Shown: piece by piece, positions 35,704 through 45,688 of the stretch | Layout: each line of letters opens with the position of its first letter | Position numbering within the stretch: the stretch's first letter is position 1 | Assembly: GCF_014805625.2 (NCBI RefSeq) | Contig: NW_023998432.1 | Span: 1,122,388 to 1,186,387 of the forward strand | Direction of reading: 5' to 3' | DNA length: 64,000 bases | DNA from: Glossina fuscipes | Lineage: Eukaryota; Arthropoda; Insecta; Diptera; Glossinidae | Made by a program: the position numbers and the translations under genes | Notes under the pieces: model-generated | The model's input: the letters and a program-made list of their open reading frames with translations, nothing else | Databases searched by the model: none | What the model was told of the DNA's origin: nothing

Positions 35704-37364
35704 CGCTATCTTATAGTAGAATTGTAATAGCTATGATTGAAACATTTCGCGACCATGTCGAAGAATGACGGCAATATGGCATAGTATATTGCCATTAAGT
35801 AAATATATTTCACAAACTAATCGATCGAGATAATTTTATTAAAAGATTCAAGTCAGATTTTATACATTAAAATTTTTAAACTTTATAACCAAGTAATCTA
35901 TATTGAATATAAGCGTCGCTCGTACAACATGGTTGTAAAACAGGATATAACGCACGTTACAAATTTTGCGATTATTAGAACGATGTTTTCAGATAACATG
36001 ATTTCAATATATTAAGCACTTCAACAAGGAGAATTTAGACCCCTTTCGGACACAAGCCAATTGTAATATTGGGGATACATGTAGGTGTTGAAGGTGTAAG
36101 CTCACTGCATAGTTTAATATTTTGTTTCCAAAAGTTTTTATTCCTATTTCTAATGACATTTATGTTATTAGGTTATATGTGCAAATTTGCTTTTAGAACC
36201 GATTAACCATTTGTATAAGGTCATCGTTTTTTCTTTTTTTCTCTTGATTGATTGGTAGGCATTAGGTTAAAAACGTAACATCCAACCAGGCAGTGTTTAA
36301 AGGTTTTTCGTATTGCCCTTGAAAATTTAGGCTGTAGCGTTGTGTTTGTTGTCATTATTTTTATTAAGAATTTTTTAATGTTGAGTTTTATCATACAAAA
36401 CTTGTTAGCGTGTTCAATTTATGATTGGCAATTCATAGTCTTTATACACATTAAGTTTTATTTCTTGCAAAATAAGCAAATGTCTTTTTTATACAACACA
36501 TAAACTCGAAAAATTATTGGTAATTGTTAGTGATGCATTTATTGCCAGCCGTGGTGGTCGCAACAATGTTTTTCTCATTGGTAACACCCCTATTGCAGAA
36601 CGTTTCTTTAACAATTGTTTTGTTTCTGGACATTTATTTTAACCCGCTTGAAGTGATACTCCTAGATTGCTTATGTTGCTGATGGTATATATTTTCTTTT
36701 TGGAAACGAATGGGTATGGCACATCTTCTTATTAGTGTTGCCATATTGAGAACTTCAAACTTGTCAAATGTTTTTTTTTGGTTTTGTTCTCTGTTAAAAA
36801 ATAAATAATGAAAAAAAAAATCGAAGTAAATTTTAAGAAGAGTTAATTTGTTTTTTTCGGATCAAGAACAAGAATTCTTATTTGCTGATTGACCATTATT
36901 TTAAATATCACGCTGAACTATGTTAAAAAACATTGTGGAAGTGTGCAAAAATAACACCTTAAGAACTCATCGATAATTGAAATTTAAAATTCAATACGAT
37001 ATCATTTCAAAAGGGAAAGCAAAAACAAAACAAATAACTGTTTGTACACACAACGCAGCCGACACAAAAAGTGCACTGTATCGAAATAAAAAAGACAACA
37101 ACTGAAACAACTGAAAAAGGGAAATATCGCATTTCGGGAATAGGGACAATGCTACTTCCTATTGCGAAGCTCAGCTTACTCAAAAAACATTACTAAACGC
37201 TCCGACTCCATTCCCTTTCATAACTTGACTGCTGCGATTTTGCATCCTTACGGAATACAAGTCCGTCCGCCTGAAATAGCTACCCACAGCGAACCACCTG
37301 GGAGTCCGAGCTGTCCGTAAACGTCTGTCCGGGGTAATAAAGCATGAGCCACCTCCTCCAGCAT
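35704..37364. other. Intergenic stretch, nothing recognised
   Basis: AT-rich with short random frames. The last ~170 bases (from about 37190) are more GC-balanced but show no known motif. They lead into the minisatellite. Confidence 0.45.
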
Positions 37365-37729
37365 AGGTTAAGAACCCAAGTGTATAAAAGCTTAGATTCA
37401 AAATCTCAAAATGTTTAATAGCAGAGTCAAGAACTCAAATGAAAAAAACTTAGATTCAAGAAATCAATATGTATACAAGCATAAGCCAAGAACTCGAATG
37501 TAAAAAAAAAAGCTTAGATTCAAGAAATCAATATGTATACAAGCATAAGCCAAGAACCCAAATGTATAAAAGCTTAGATCGAAAATCTCAAAATGTTTAA
37601 TAGCAGAGTCAAGAACTCAAATGTAAAGCTTAGATTCAAGAAATCAATATGTATACAAGCATAAGCCAAGAAGTCGAATGTAAAAAAAAAAGCTTAGATT
37701 CAAGAAATCAATATTTGTACAAGCATAAG
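37365..37729. repeat. Minisatellite, left part (TATAAAAG-containing units)
   Basis: Units of about 58-65 bases, themselves built from ~30-base subunits of the type AAGAACTCAAATGTATAAAA plus GC-TTAG or GCATAAGCC. Three units form a higher-order period of about 190 bases, seen twice. The block ends at 37729 exactly where the LINE 37730-42300 begins, and it resumes at 42301. Confidence 0.85.
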
Positions 37730-38081
37730 TTTGGCAACTCTGCGTCGTGTTGTGGTCGCGTTTTTATTCAATGCAAGAAATATTTTAATTTTTTAGTGTA
37801 TTTCTTGCTTTTATTTTTATTTTTTGCTTTAATCGTGTTCAATTTTATAATATTATAAACATTTATGTGAAAAATCATTTTGGTTTTGTGTAAGCAACAA
37901 TTGAGCTCTTTGTAAAAAGTCTCTTTTTTTTTGCCTGTTAATCTTTTGTTTACAGTTCTTTAGCTTTCGCTCTTTATTTACAGTGGGCAAAGTAGTGAGA
38001 TATTTGCTTTAATTCGCTGCCAGGGAATTTTTTAGTTTTTCTTTTTTCCCTTCATAAGCTACTTTTGTTGTTCCAATTGAC

Positions 38082-39146
38082 ATGGATTGCTTATTTACTC
38101 CATGTCGTGCGAAAACCGGCCCTGAATCTGAACGATTCATTTCTTGTTGGTTGTGTGATCGCTTTGGACATGCAAAGTGTGCTGGTATTACTGGCCGTGC
38201 TGCTGATGCATTTCTTGACCCTTCTAAAGGTTTACGATGGTCATGTCCTGACTTTAGAAAGCGGGAAATTTATTTCTACAAACTCTTCACGGAGACGAGA
38301 AATTGTTTCTCAGATTTGAGCAAAAATCTCGGCTCTTTGTAGGAGAAGTTTGAATTAATCAAGACTAGGTTTGATGAATGTCGGTATATTGCGCAGTCAT
38401 CTTCCTCTCCAGCTAACAAAGTCTCAACGCGTAGCGTAGCGTGTGGTTCGTCACCTCCTAAGTCCGTTTCGTCGGTGCAAGTTAGCGATTCCCTAAAGGC
38501 TACAAATAATGTCAGCGTTTCTGCTACGGCTGAGTCGGTTGGTAACATAAATGTTACAAATAGGCCGAAAAATCCTTCTGGCTTGAGCTATGCTGAAGTG
38601 GCAAGGGTATCTCCTCCCATAGATGTCACTCAATCTTCTCAGGCGTCATCGCCCAAAACTAATAAGGGTAATAGTAAATCGTCCTCTCCTCCTCGCTGTT
38701 CGAGTGTAAATGCTGTTCGCCAAACTGAGCTGGTCGCACAAGCTGCTCGTGCAAGTCTGATTACCCCCTCTATATTTTCCCCAACTCATAACTCCCCATC
38801 CGTTAACCCTGCTGCTTCCAGTACTGATGACATATGCTTGAAGGCAGTTCCTCCCAGAAAGGCAATATTTGTGTCAAGATTGGCACCAGATACATCTGTT
38901 GAAAACATAAGGGGTTATCTGGCAGCGAAAGCCCCTTCTGTCAATTTAAAGCGAGTTAGTATTTTCAAACTGGGTCCTTCTCAATCTAGAGCTATCTCAT
39001 CTTTTAAAATTCTAGTTCCGACCGAAAATATGGATTTGATTTTAAATAAACCATTGTGGCCGGTTGGATCCTTAATGAAGGAATTTATCCCTCGGGACCG
39101 ACCCCGTATTGCGAATGCAGTAGCTCTTTCCCCTTCAAAAAACTAA
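38082..39146 (+). pseudogene. LINE ORF1 with PHD-like zinc finger
   Basis: 354 codons with one TAG at 38340-38342 in an otherwise continuous frame. The N-terminus has a PHD-like Cys/His pattern: CRAKTG, CWLCDRFGHAKC, then WSCPD (residues ~8-55). A Ser-rich linker follows. The C-terminal part (from FVSRLAPDTSVENIRGYLAA to LSPSKN) is the region shared with the fragment at 3-299. Such ORF1 proteins accompany the LINE RNA. The start was chosen at the Met just before the zinc finger. Confidence 0.75.
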
Positions 39147-40300
39147 ATATTTCTTCAGCCTCATTTTCTCTCATTTATCAAAATGTTAGGGGCCTAAATT
39201 CAAAAATTCGTTCTACCTTCCTAAATTCAGTGAGCATGGAGTTTTCCTGTTTGGTCTTCACTGAAACCTGGTTAAAGCCGGATCTACATTCGTCGGAACT
39301 TTTCCATAATTCGTTTTAAGTTTTCAGAAACGAGCGTTTGTATCGCAATGGTGGTGATGTTTTAATTGCCATTTCTTCGGCACTCCCCACCTATTCGTTT
39401 GAATTTCCAGCTACTCCCGACGTTGAATTTATCGCCATTCGAGTGAAATTTCCTAATAAACACTTATATGTGTCCTGCTCCTATATTCTCCCAAATTCGG
39501 ATATCTCTGTATATAAGAAACAGGCCGCCCTCATTTGTGAAGTGGCCAAGCAATCTGAACCTACCGATATTGTCCTTGCGTTGGGTGACTTCAATTTGCC
39601 TCAAGTCAATTGGTTTTACAGTGATAGTTCTGGCTGTTTGATTCCTACCTCAACATCTGATAAAGCCGTTGTGTTCTTCAATGCATTATTTGATAATAAT
39701 TTAGTTCAATACAATGGTACCCCTAATTGCAATGGTAGATTTCTTGATCTCTGCTTTGCAAATTTTCCTGAGGTTTGCGTTAATCGTTGTCTTCCGTTTA
39801 GTTTACCTGAGGATCCATATCATCCAGCATTGGGTGTTTCCTTTCATTACAATTATGTTGGTTCGTTGAACTTTTATAACGTTCAAAATTCAAATTCTTC
39901 GTATAAACTTTATGATATCCATAAAATCAATGTTTCCATACTAAAATCACATCTTTCTCATATTGTGCTCGATTTCTCAGAGGAAAGCTTACTGTCGTCG
40001 TTCTACAATATATTAAATCAAGCTATTTCTGCATCCGTTCCGGTCAAGCAGTCTCGTCCTCGAAGCAAGGGTTTAATAAAACAATTAAATACTACAAGAA
40101 TAGGAAAAACAAGCTTTTCAAAAAATTTTCGAAAAGTGGTTCTTCTTTCGACTATTTCGCTTACTCTGTTGCAAGGCATAAATTTAATTCCCTCAACCGC
40201 CAATACTACTGCAGATACCTTCAGTTTGTTAAATCCTCCTTGTTTGGTAACCCTAAATACTTTTTTAAGTTCGTTAATTCCAAAAGAAAAATCTCCATAA
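39128..40300 (+). pseudogene. LINE ORF2: endonuclease domain
   Basis: The frame contains YQNVRGLNSK, then FTETWLKPDLHSSE, then GDFNLPQVNW (about 39589-39618), the EEP endonuclease landmarks. One TAA at 39317-39319 interrupts it. A deletion near 40065-40085 shifts the frame, after which the true product continues in the frame at 40240-40806. Copy 1 keeps this junction intact (RCPPWFNKTIK). Confidence 0.8.
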
Positions 40301-41627
40301 ATCCGTCGTTTATGTCTTTTAATGGCTCCGAGTCCTCGGATGATTTTGAAACCTCAAATCTCCTTGCGGAATACTTCCGAGAGAACTTTTCAACTGCCAA
40401 TTTTGATTTATCGGTAAACCATCCATATCCGATTTCTAATTCGATTTCAATTCCTAACTTTGTTATATCTGAAAATGACGCTTTTGAAGGATTGAGCTCT
40501 CTGAAATATAATTGTTCGTCTGGACCTGATGGAATCCCCTCATGTAAACTTATATCTTGTGCTGGCGAGCTTTGTGATGTTATCTCAAAGATTTTTAATA
40601 AGTCTTTGAATTTAGGTGTTTTCCCTTTGTGTTGGAAGACTTCTTTCCTTATTCCTATTCACGAATGTGGTAGTAGGCAACTTGTAGAGAACTACAGAGG
40701 CATTGCCAAGAGTGTCTTATCTAAACTGTTCGAGCGAATTGTGGCTCAGCTTATAGCCTTTTCCATGAAATTGTATATGGTTTTTGAAAGGGAAGATCTA
40801 CGGTGACCAATCTGTTAGAGTTTACTTCTCATGTTTTCAAGGCTTTTTCTAGTGGTTCTCGCACTGATGTCATTTACACTGACTTTAGCAAAGCATTTGA
40901 TATTGTTAATCATAGACTACTTAGATTTAAACTCCAGATCTCTGGCTTTCCTCTCTTCTTAGTGGAATGGTTAAGCTCTTATCTGCATGGTAGATCATTC
41001 AGGGTTTTGTTTAACCTCGTTACCTCGGATGAATTCCCCGTGACGTCTGGCGTACCTCAAGGTAGCCACTTGGCACCTATTTAATTTCATTTATACATCA
41101 ATGATTTGCCCTCCGTGATTAAATTCAGTGAGATTTTAATGTATGCTGATGATGTGAAACTGTTTTCTTCTTTTTCCGTAGAATCGCAATCACATCATCT
41201 TCAAAGTGATTTGAACAATTTGGTTGCATGGTGCTCTCTCAATCTTCTGAAACTAAATCTAAATAAATGTAAGAAGCTTTCTTTCTTAAGAAGGAAGTCG
41301 TTCAGTACTGAATACTTCATTGATTCGCACAGGGTGCAAGACGTCGATTCGTTCATAGATTTAGGCATTCTATTTGATTATAAGTTACGTTTCAATTTGC
41401 ATATTGAGTCCTCGTTAAACAAAGCTAGGTCCGCGCTTGGTTTTATGAAGAGGTGGTCCAAAGAGCTTGATGATCCTTATATTAGGAAAAGCCTTTACAC
41501 GTGTTTGGTTAGACCTATACTTGAGTATGCCTCTGTTGTGTGGTCTCTTTCATATAGGTGCTACGTAGATTCAATTGAATCTATACAAAAGCAATTCTTG
41601 CTGTTTGCCCTTAGGAATTTGGGTTAG
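40240..41627 (+). pseudogene. LINE ORF2: reverse transcriptase domain
   Basis: Spread over three frames (40240-40806, 40803-41084, 41106-41627). Motifs in order are GPDGIPSCKL, FLIPIHE, VIYTDFSKAFDIVNHRLL, SGVPQGSHLAPI and the catalytic LMYADDVKLF (about 41139-41168). The thumb follows, with LVRPILEYASVVW. A stop after HLAPI and a frameshift before it disable the enzyme. After 41630 further scraps of the C-terminal region can be read to about 41980. Confidence 0.82.
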
Positions 41628-42300
41628 GACCCGATTTCCCCTCTTCCACCCTATGAAAATAGGTTGCTTCTGTTTTACCGCCACTCGAGAAACGTAGATT
41701 TGTTCTTGGTGTTTCCTTCTTAATCAAATTAATAAATGGTGCAATTGACTCGCCCGCATTACTTCGTGAGATAGGCCTTAATGTCCCTAACCGCTTCTCT
41801 AGGCACTTTATGTTGATAAAGCTTAGTCAATGCAAATATAATTTTGAACTGTTTAACCCTCTCAGAGTTGTTTGCAAGAACCTAAATGACCTATATTATT
41901 TATTCTCATTAACGGACTCTTTAAAGTCCATTAAAGCAATATTGCGTAATACGCGCGATTTACCTATGTCGTATTTAAACTGACTTAACCTTAAATATGT
42001 CATTATGAGTCGAAAATTAATTTGTTGTTAACAATTATCGGTTGCCAAGCTTATGCATGTTTGCGATGGCTTAGGGGTTCACTTGCAATTTGGTCCTGTA
42101 TCGGTTGCGGGTGTGGCTCTATGCTAGTTGTGTACATGCTGTTTTTTTTTTTCTTTTTTTTCCTCCTTATTTGTTTTATTATACTTATACTAAGTTTTAT
42201 TATTAATTAATTTTAAGATTTACTTAAGAGTCAATTGAACTCGACTGCCATTTTGTTTTAATTGAGTTTCTAGTATAAGTGGAATAAATAAATAAATAAG

Positions 42301-42640
42301 CCAAGAACCCAAATGTATAAAAGCTTAGATTCAAAATCTCAAAATGTTTAATAACAGAATTAAGAACTCAAATGTATGAAAGACTAAGTAAAAACTCAAA
42401 AGTACAAACACAAGCAAAAACTGAAAGTGTTTAAAAGCAGAGTTAAGAACTTAAATGTATAAAAGACTAAGTGAAAAAACTCAAATGTATAAAACTATAA
42501 GTAAAAACGCAAAATGTCCAAAAGCATAAGGGAAAAAAACCCACAATGTGCAAAAACAAGAGTTGAGAACTCAAATGTAGAAAGCATAGGTTTAAGAATC
42601 CAACCTGTATTAAAACATAAGTATAAGAACACAACCCGAC
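42301..42640. repeat. Minisatellite, right part
   Basis: Continuation of the block at 37365-37729, starting CCAAGAACCCAAATGTATAA. The ~30-base subunits become more diverged to the right (AAGAACTTAAATGTATAAAA, AAAACTCAAATGTATAAAAC and others) and fade out near 42640. Confidence 0.82.
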
Positions 42641-43195
42641 TCATACAATTAAGTAAAATCGAATCGGTATGAACGCAGTAGGGTACACACACAGAAGCTA
42701 CAGCAGCACTGTACAAAGCTGATAGCACCGTTAGGGCAAACAAAACATGCAGAACTGACCTTAGGTAGAAATCTATACATGCAAAACGAACAAACTTCAG
42801 CAAAAATCTCTATGCTGCAAAATGCGTAGATTGTGTAGCACCGTTAGGGTATACAAAACTTACAGGAGTAAGTTCATAGGTAGGAAAAATAAGAACATAC
42901 GACAATGCATAAACTGCACAAAGGCACGATCACACATGCCAAGCACGTAGAAACACACAAAGCAAAGCGTATGCAAACACAAAGGCATAGTAACGCACAA
43001 ACACTCACGTACCGAACGGTGGTTGAATCACGCGATTTGGTACCTGAGAGTCTGCTGAGCAGACATTTGAGCAAGCGTAGTGATGAGCTAGACGTAAGTT
43101 ATGTATAAGCAGGATCATGCAAGTCGTAACTAAGGTTGCGACTGCAGCCAACCTAAGCTAAGCATACACCTAACCATATGTAAACACCTAGAATA
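42641..43195. other. Gene-free stretch with short repeated words
   Basis: The phrase GCACCGTTAGGG occurs at about 42726 and 42840, each followed by AAACAAAACATGC- or ATACAAAACTTAC-like words and then a CATAGGTA/TTAGGTAG stretch, suggesting an old duplication. A run of CACAAAG/ACACA words follows. No gene recognised. Confidence 0.4.
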
Positions 43196-43712
43196 TGTTG
43201 GCAAGAAGACAAGCGAGCGGGACTTCAGCTATAAAAGAGCAGCGCATCGCACATAATCTTTCAGTTTGGTGTCATAGCCGTCTAAGGTAAGTACCTACGG
43301 ACAATTTGACGAGTTGACCTTTACAAAGAATTATTTTTTCTTTTGACTTTACGGATAGGGGATGTGTTGGTTTAGCTGTTAACCGCCATCCCTGAAAGAC
43401 TCTTAGGACTAACCCTAGGGATAGGGGATGTGCTGGTTTAGCTGTTAACCGCCATCCCTGAAGGACTGGGAGGGAACATCCTTTTTCTTTTTACATACGA
43501 AGGACCATCCAGAGACGAACTAGTGGCCCAGGCAACTATGACAGTGGCAACGTTTCCACTTTTCTTGTAGTGTTCCGCGATAGTTAAAAGAAAACAAAGT
43601 AATAATAAATAGAAATAAATCTCGCACCACGTGGAAGTCACACCAGAAGTCGCTGTACTTCTCTCCAGTAAAAAGGAAATAATAAATAAAGGAATTTGTA
43701 CACCATTCCCCC
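43196..43712 (+). mobile_element. Possible LTR or LTR-derived promoter segment
   Basis: Begins TGTTGGCAAG and carries CTATAAAAGAGCAG (TATA box, about 43234) followed about 25 bases later by TCTTTCAGT, an initiator-like site. It ends near TTTGTACA (about 43695-43702). A 48-bp segment is duplicated (43354-43401 and 43420-43467). No second LTR and no gag or pol was found nearby, so this stays a hypothesis. Confidence 0.3.
43354..43467. repeat. 48-bp direct repeat, period 66
   Basis: GATAGGGGATGTGTTGGTTT and the following bases to CCATCCCTGAA..GACT occur twice with two differences, separated by 18 bases. Confidence 0.9.
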
Positions 43713-44027
43713 CGAAGGTCCGGATTATTTTTTTATTCTAAATTTTCTTGCAACGAACCTTGGAGTGGCTGAGTTATACCCCGCCCAAGAAAACCCGTTA
43801 CAACACAATCTGCGAAATATGGTTTGGGCACAAGGCCTCACAGTTTCCCTCGAAAATGGGGACATCAGAACCCCCAGAGGCAGAGCTCATGCTCATACCA
43901 GAAGTGAGTATAGTGTATTTATTCAGTCTAGAAAAAATGCTTTCCCAACAGTAGAATTTGGCCGAAATTTATACCACGATTTCGATTACTTTTCATAACT
44001 TTTTTCGTTTCTAACAAAAAAATCAAA

Positions 44028-44474
44028 TTGATGTCTTCCAATGCCCTTACGATAAATTCTATTGCCGCCAATACTTCACTTAACAACATCTATAACGAGT
44101 ATATATCATCCGAATTTGGTGAAATCCGTGGTGTCGCTTCTATCTCCTCTGATTTCATTGAACTTGAAGTCCACTCAAACGCATGTCGCAAGAATCTGCC
44201 CAAATTCGGTCTCCTACCTGGCTTCTGCAAAGTTGCGGAAGTGATGCGCTTCATTAAACTCGACCAATTCTTTAACTCCCTTGTGCCGTTGGAATCAATC
44301 CGTTTGAGTCTTTCCGGGAATGTTTTGCCTTCCAACAACTGTTTGGAAGGCATTAACTTCCCGGTTAAACCATATATCGAGCCGACATTACAATGCCGCA
44401 AAGGTTGTAATATAAAAAATGTATCAATTGTAAGAATGATCATTTATTTAATTCGAAAACTTATTCTTCTATAA
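44028..44474 (+). pseudogene. LINE ORF1-like (gag) fragment
   Basis: 148 codons starting MMSSNALTINSIAAN. The layout (a phenylalanine- and proline-rich central part, then VKPYIEPTLQCRKGC) fits the gag-like ORF1 of I/Jockey elements just before the first zinc knuckle. The knuckle is cut off by a frame change near 44410. No activity expected. Confidence 0.5.
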
Positions 44475-45598
44475 AAAAATTACTAAATCCAAAAACGATT
44501 CAGCAGATTGAAGCCTCAAATATACACCTTCTCTCGAAATGCTCGAAACAATAGTTTTTCCTACTCTCTAGAAAGTTTCGCTAAATTGGACAAATTCAAG
44601 ATTTTCTTAAAAGCAGCAATTTAGTCTTACTAAATAATGCAGATCCTACTCATTTTGGTTCCATCTCTTCTTCCATTGATCTTTCAATCTGTACACCTAA
44701 TCTAAGTTCTCTAAATATCTGAAAGATCCTTAACGACACCTTAGGTAGTTCTCACTATTCAATCGAAATTGGTCTCCATTTGTGTCCTATTATCCGCTGC
44801 TACTCACATACCCATATTCCAAAGTATATCAAACTTTCTTTACTTAGCAATACTATCTGCAACATTTCAAATACCACTCAAAGCAATGACTCTTCCGATT
44901 GTTTCCTTGATAGACTTTCAAATACTTTCACAGGTGCTCTGAACCGAAACTATTCTAAAAGATCCTACTCTCCTTTATTAACATAGTAAACAACCCTCCA
45001 TGCATATGTGAAGTCTTACCATCTGTTGACCATATCCTCTTTGTCTGTCCGAATAGCATGACTTCTATTCGTCATTCCACACTTCACAAAGTGAATATAT
45101 GTGGTCTTCGTGACCACGGCATTCTTGACGTTTTGTGTTTTCGCAATTTAACAGCTTACGTTGCAATCTTTTCCATTTTTAAATCATGCCATCAAGATAT
45201 ATAAGCGTTTACAGTTAATTTATGAACCTACTCTCTTTTACACTTTTTTGCTCTCTCATCCATGAATTCCTTCATATAACTTTTTATACTCATATATCGC
45301 ATTGCATCTTACACATCGGAATTTACTCCTCGTTCTTTTGTTCTATCCTACGTGACGAACGGATAATATGCGTATTTTAATACAAAGTATAAAAAAAAAA
45401 TAACGTGGAGAACGTATAACACGCAAGATTACCAAATAATCACTAAAATAAATAAATAATAATATCATATATCCCATCTAACCCCAACTTTGCTAATGCC
45501 CAAACAAAGAACTCTGTGTTCACATTATGCCTTTTTCACACATCTCAGCGAATTTTTAGTTATTAATTTACTGAATAACACAAGAAGAAGAAGAAGAA
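44028..45598 (+). mobile_element. Internally deleted RNase H-type LINE with (GAA)n tail, copy 2
   Basis: Starts with an ORF1-like frame (44028-44474). Broken endonuclease text follows at about 44600-44760 (NADPTHFGSISSSIDLSICT), then a jump by deletion into the 3' C-terminal region (about 44970-45200) and the 3' untranslated region, which is closely similar to 2960-3640. It ends in AAGAAGAAGAAGAAG at about 45583-45598. Reverse transcriptase and RNase H are missing. The tail ends about 90 bases before the start codon of mei-41. Confidence 0.75.
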
Positions 45599-45688
45599 AT
45601 AACATTTTGCCTCCAAGTTGCTACCTAAAACAATTAAGAATAAGTAAATTGAGTTGTATAAACTATCAATAAGCTAAATATATAAGTC

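Larger units (their letters stand above)
37730..42300 (+). mobile_element. CR1/Jockey-type non-LTR retrotransposon, copy 2 (near full length)
   Basis: About 4.57 kb from TTTGGCAACTCTGCGTCGTG to an AATA repeat tail (about 42283-42300). ORF1 is at 38082-39146 and ORF2 at about 39128-41630 and beyond. Both flanks are the same minisatellite, so the insertion site can be read directly as GCATAAG/CCAAGAACCC. A short duplication (ATAAG) is possible but blends with the tail. Stops in both ORFs and at least one frameshift in ORF2 make it inactive. Confidence 0.88.

Noticed and set aside
37365..37729. Regular repeats as a CRISPR array
   Set aside because: Units are contiguous and diverged with no unique spacers, and the genome is eukaryotic.
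43696..43998. 100-codon frame starting MYTIPPEGPDYFF
   Set aside because: No recognisable domain, another frame is partly open across the same stretch, and it sits between transposon pieces.
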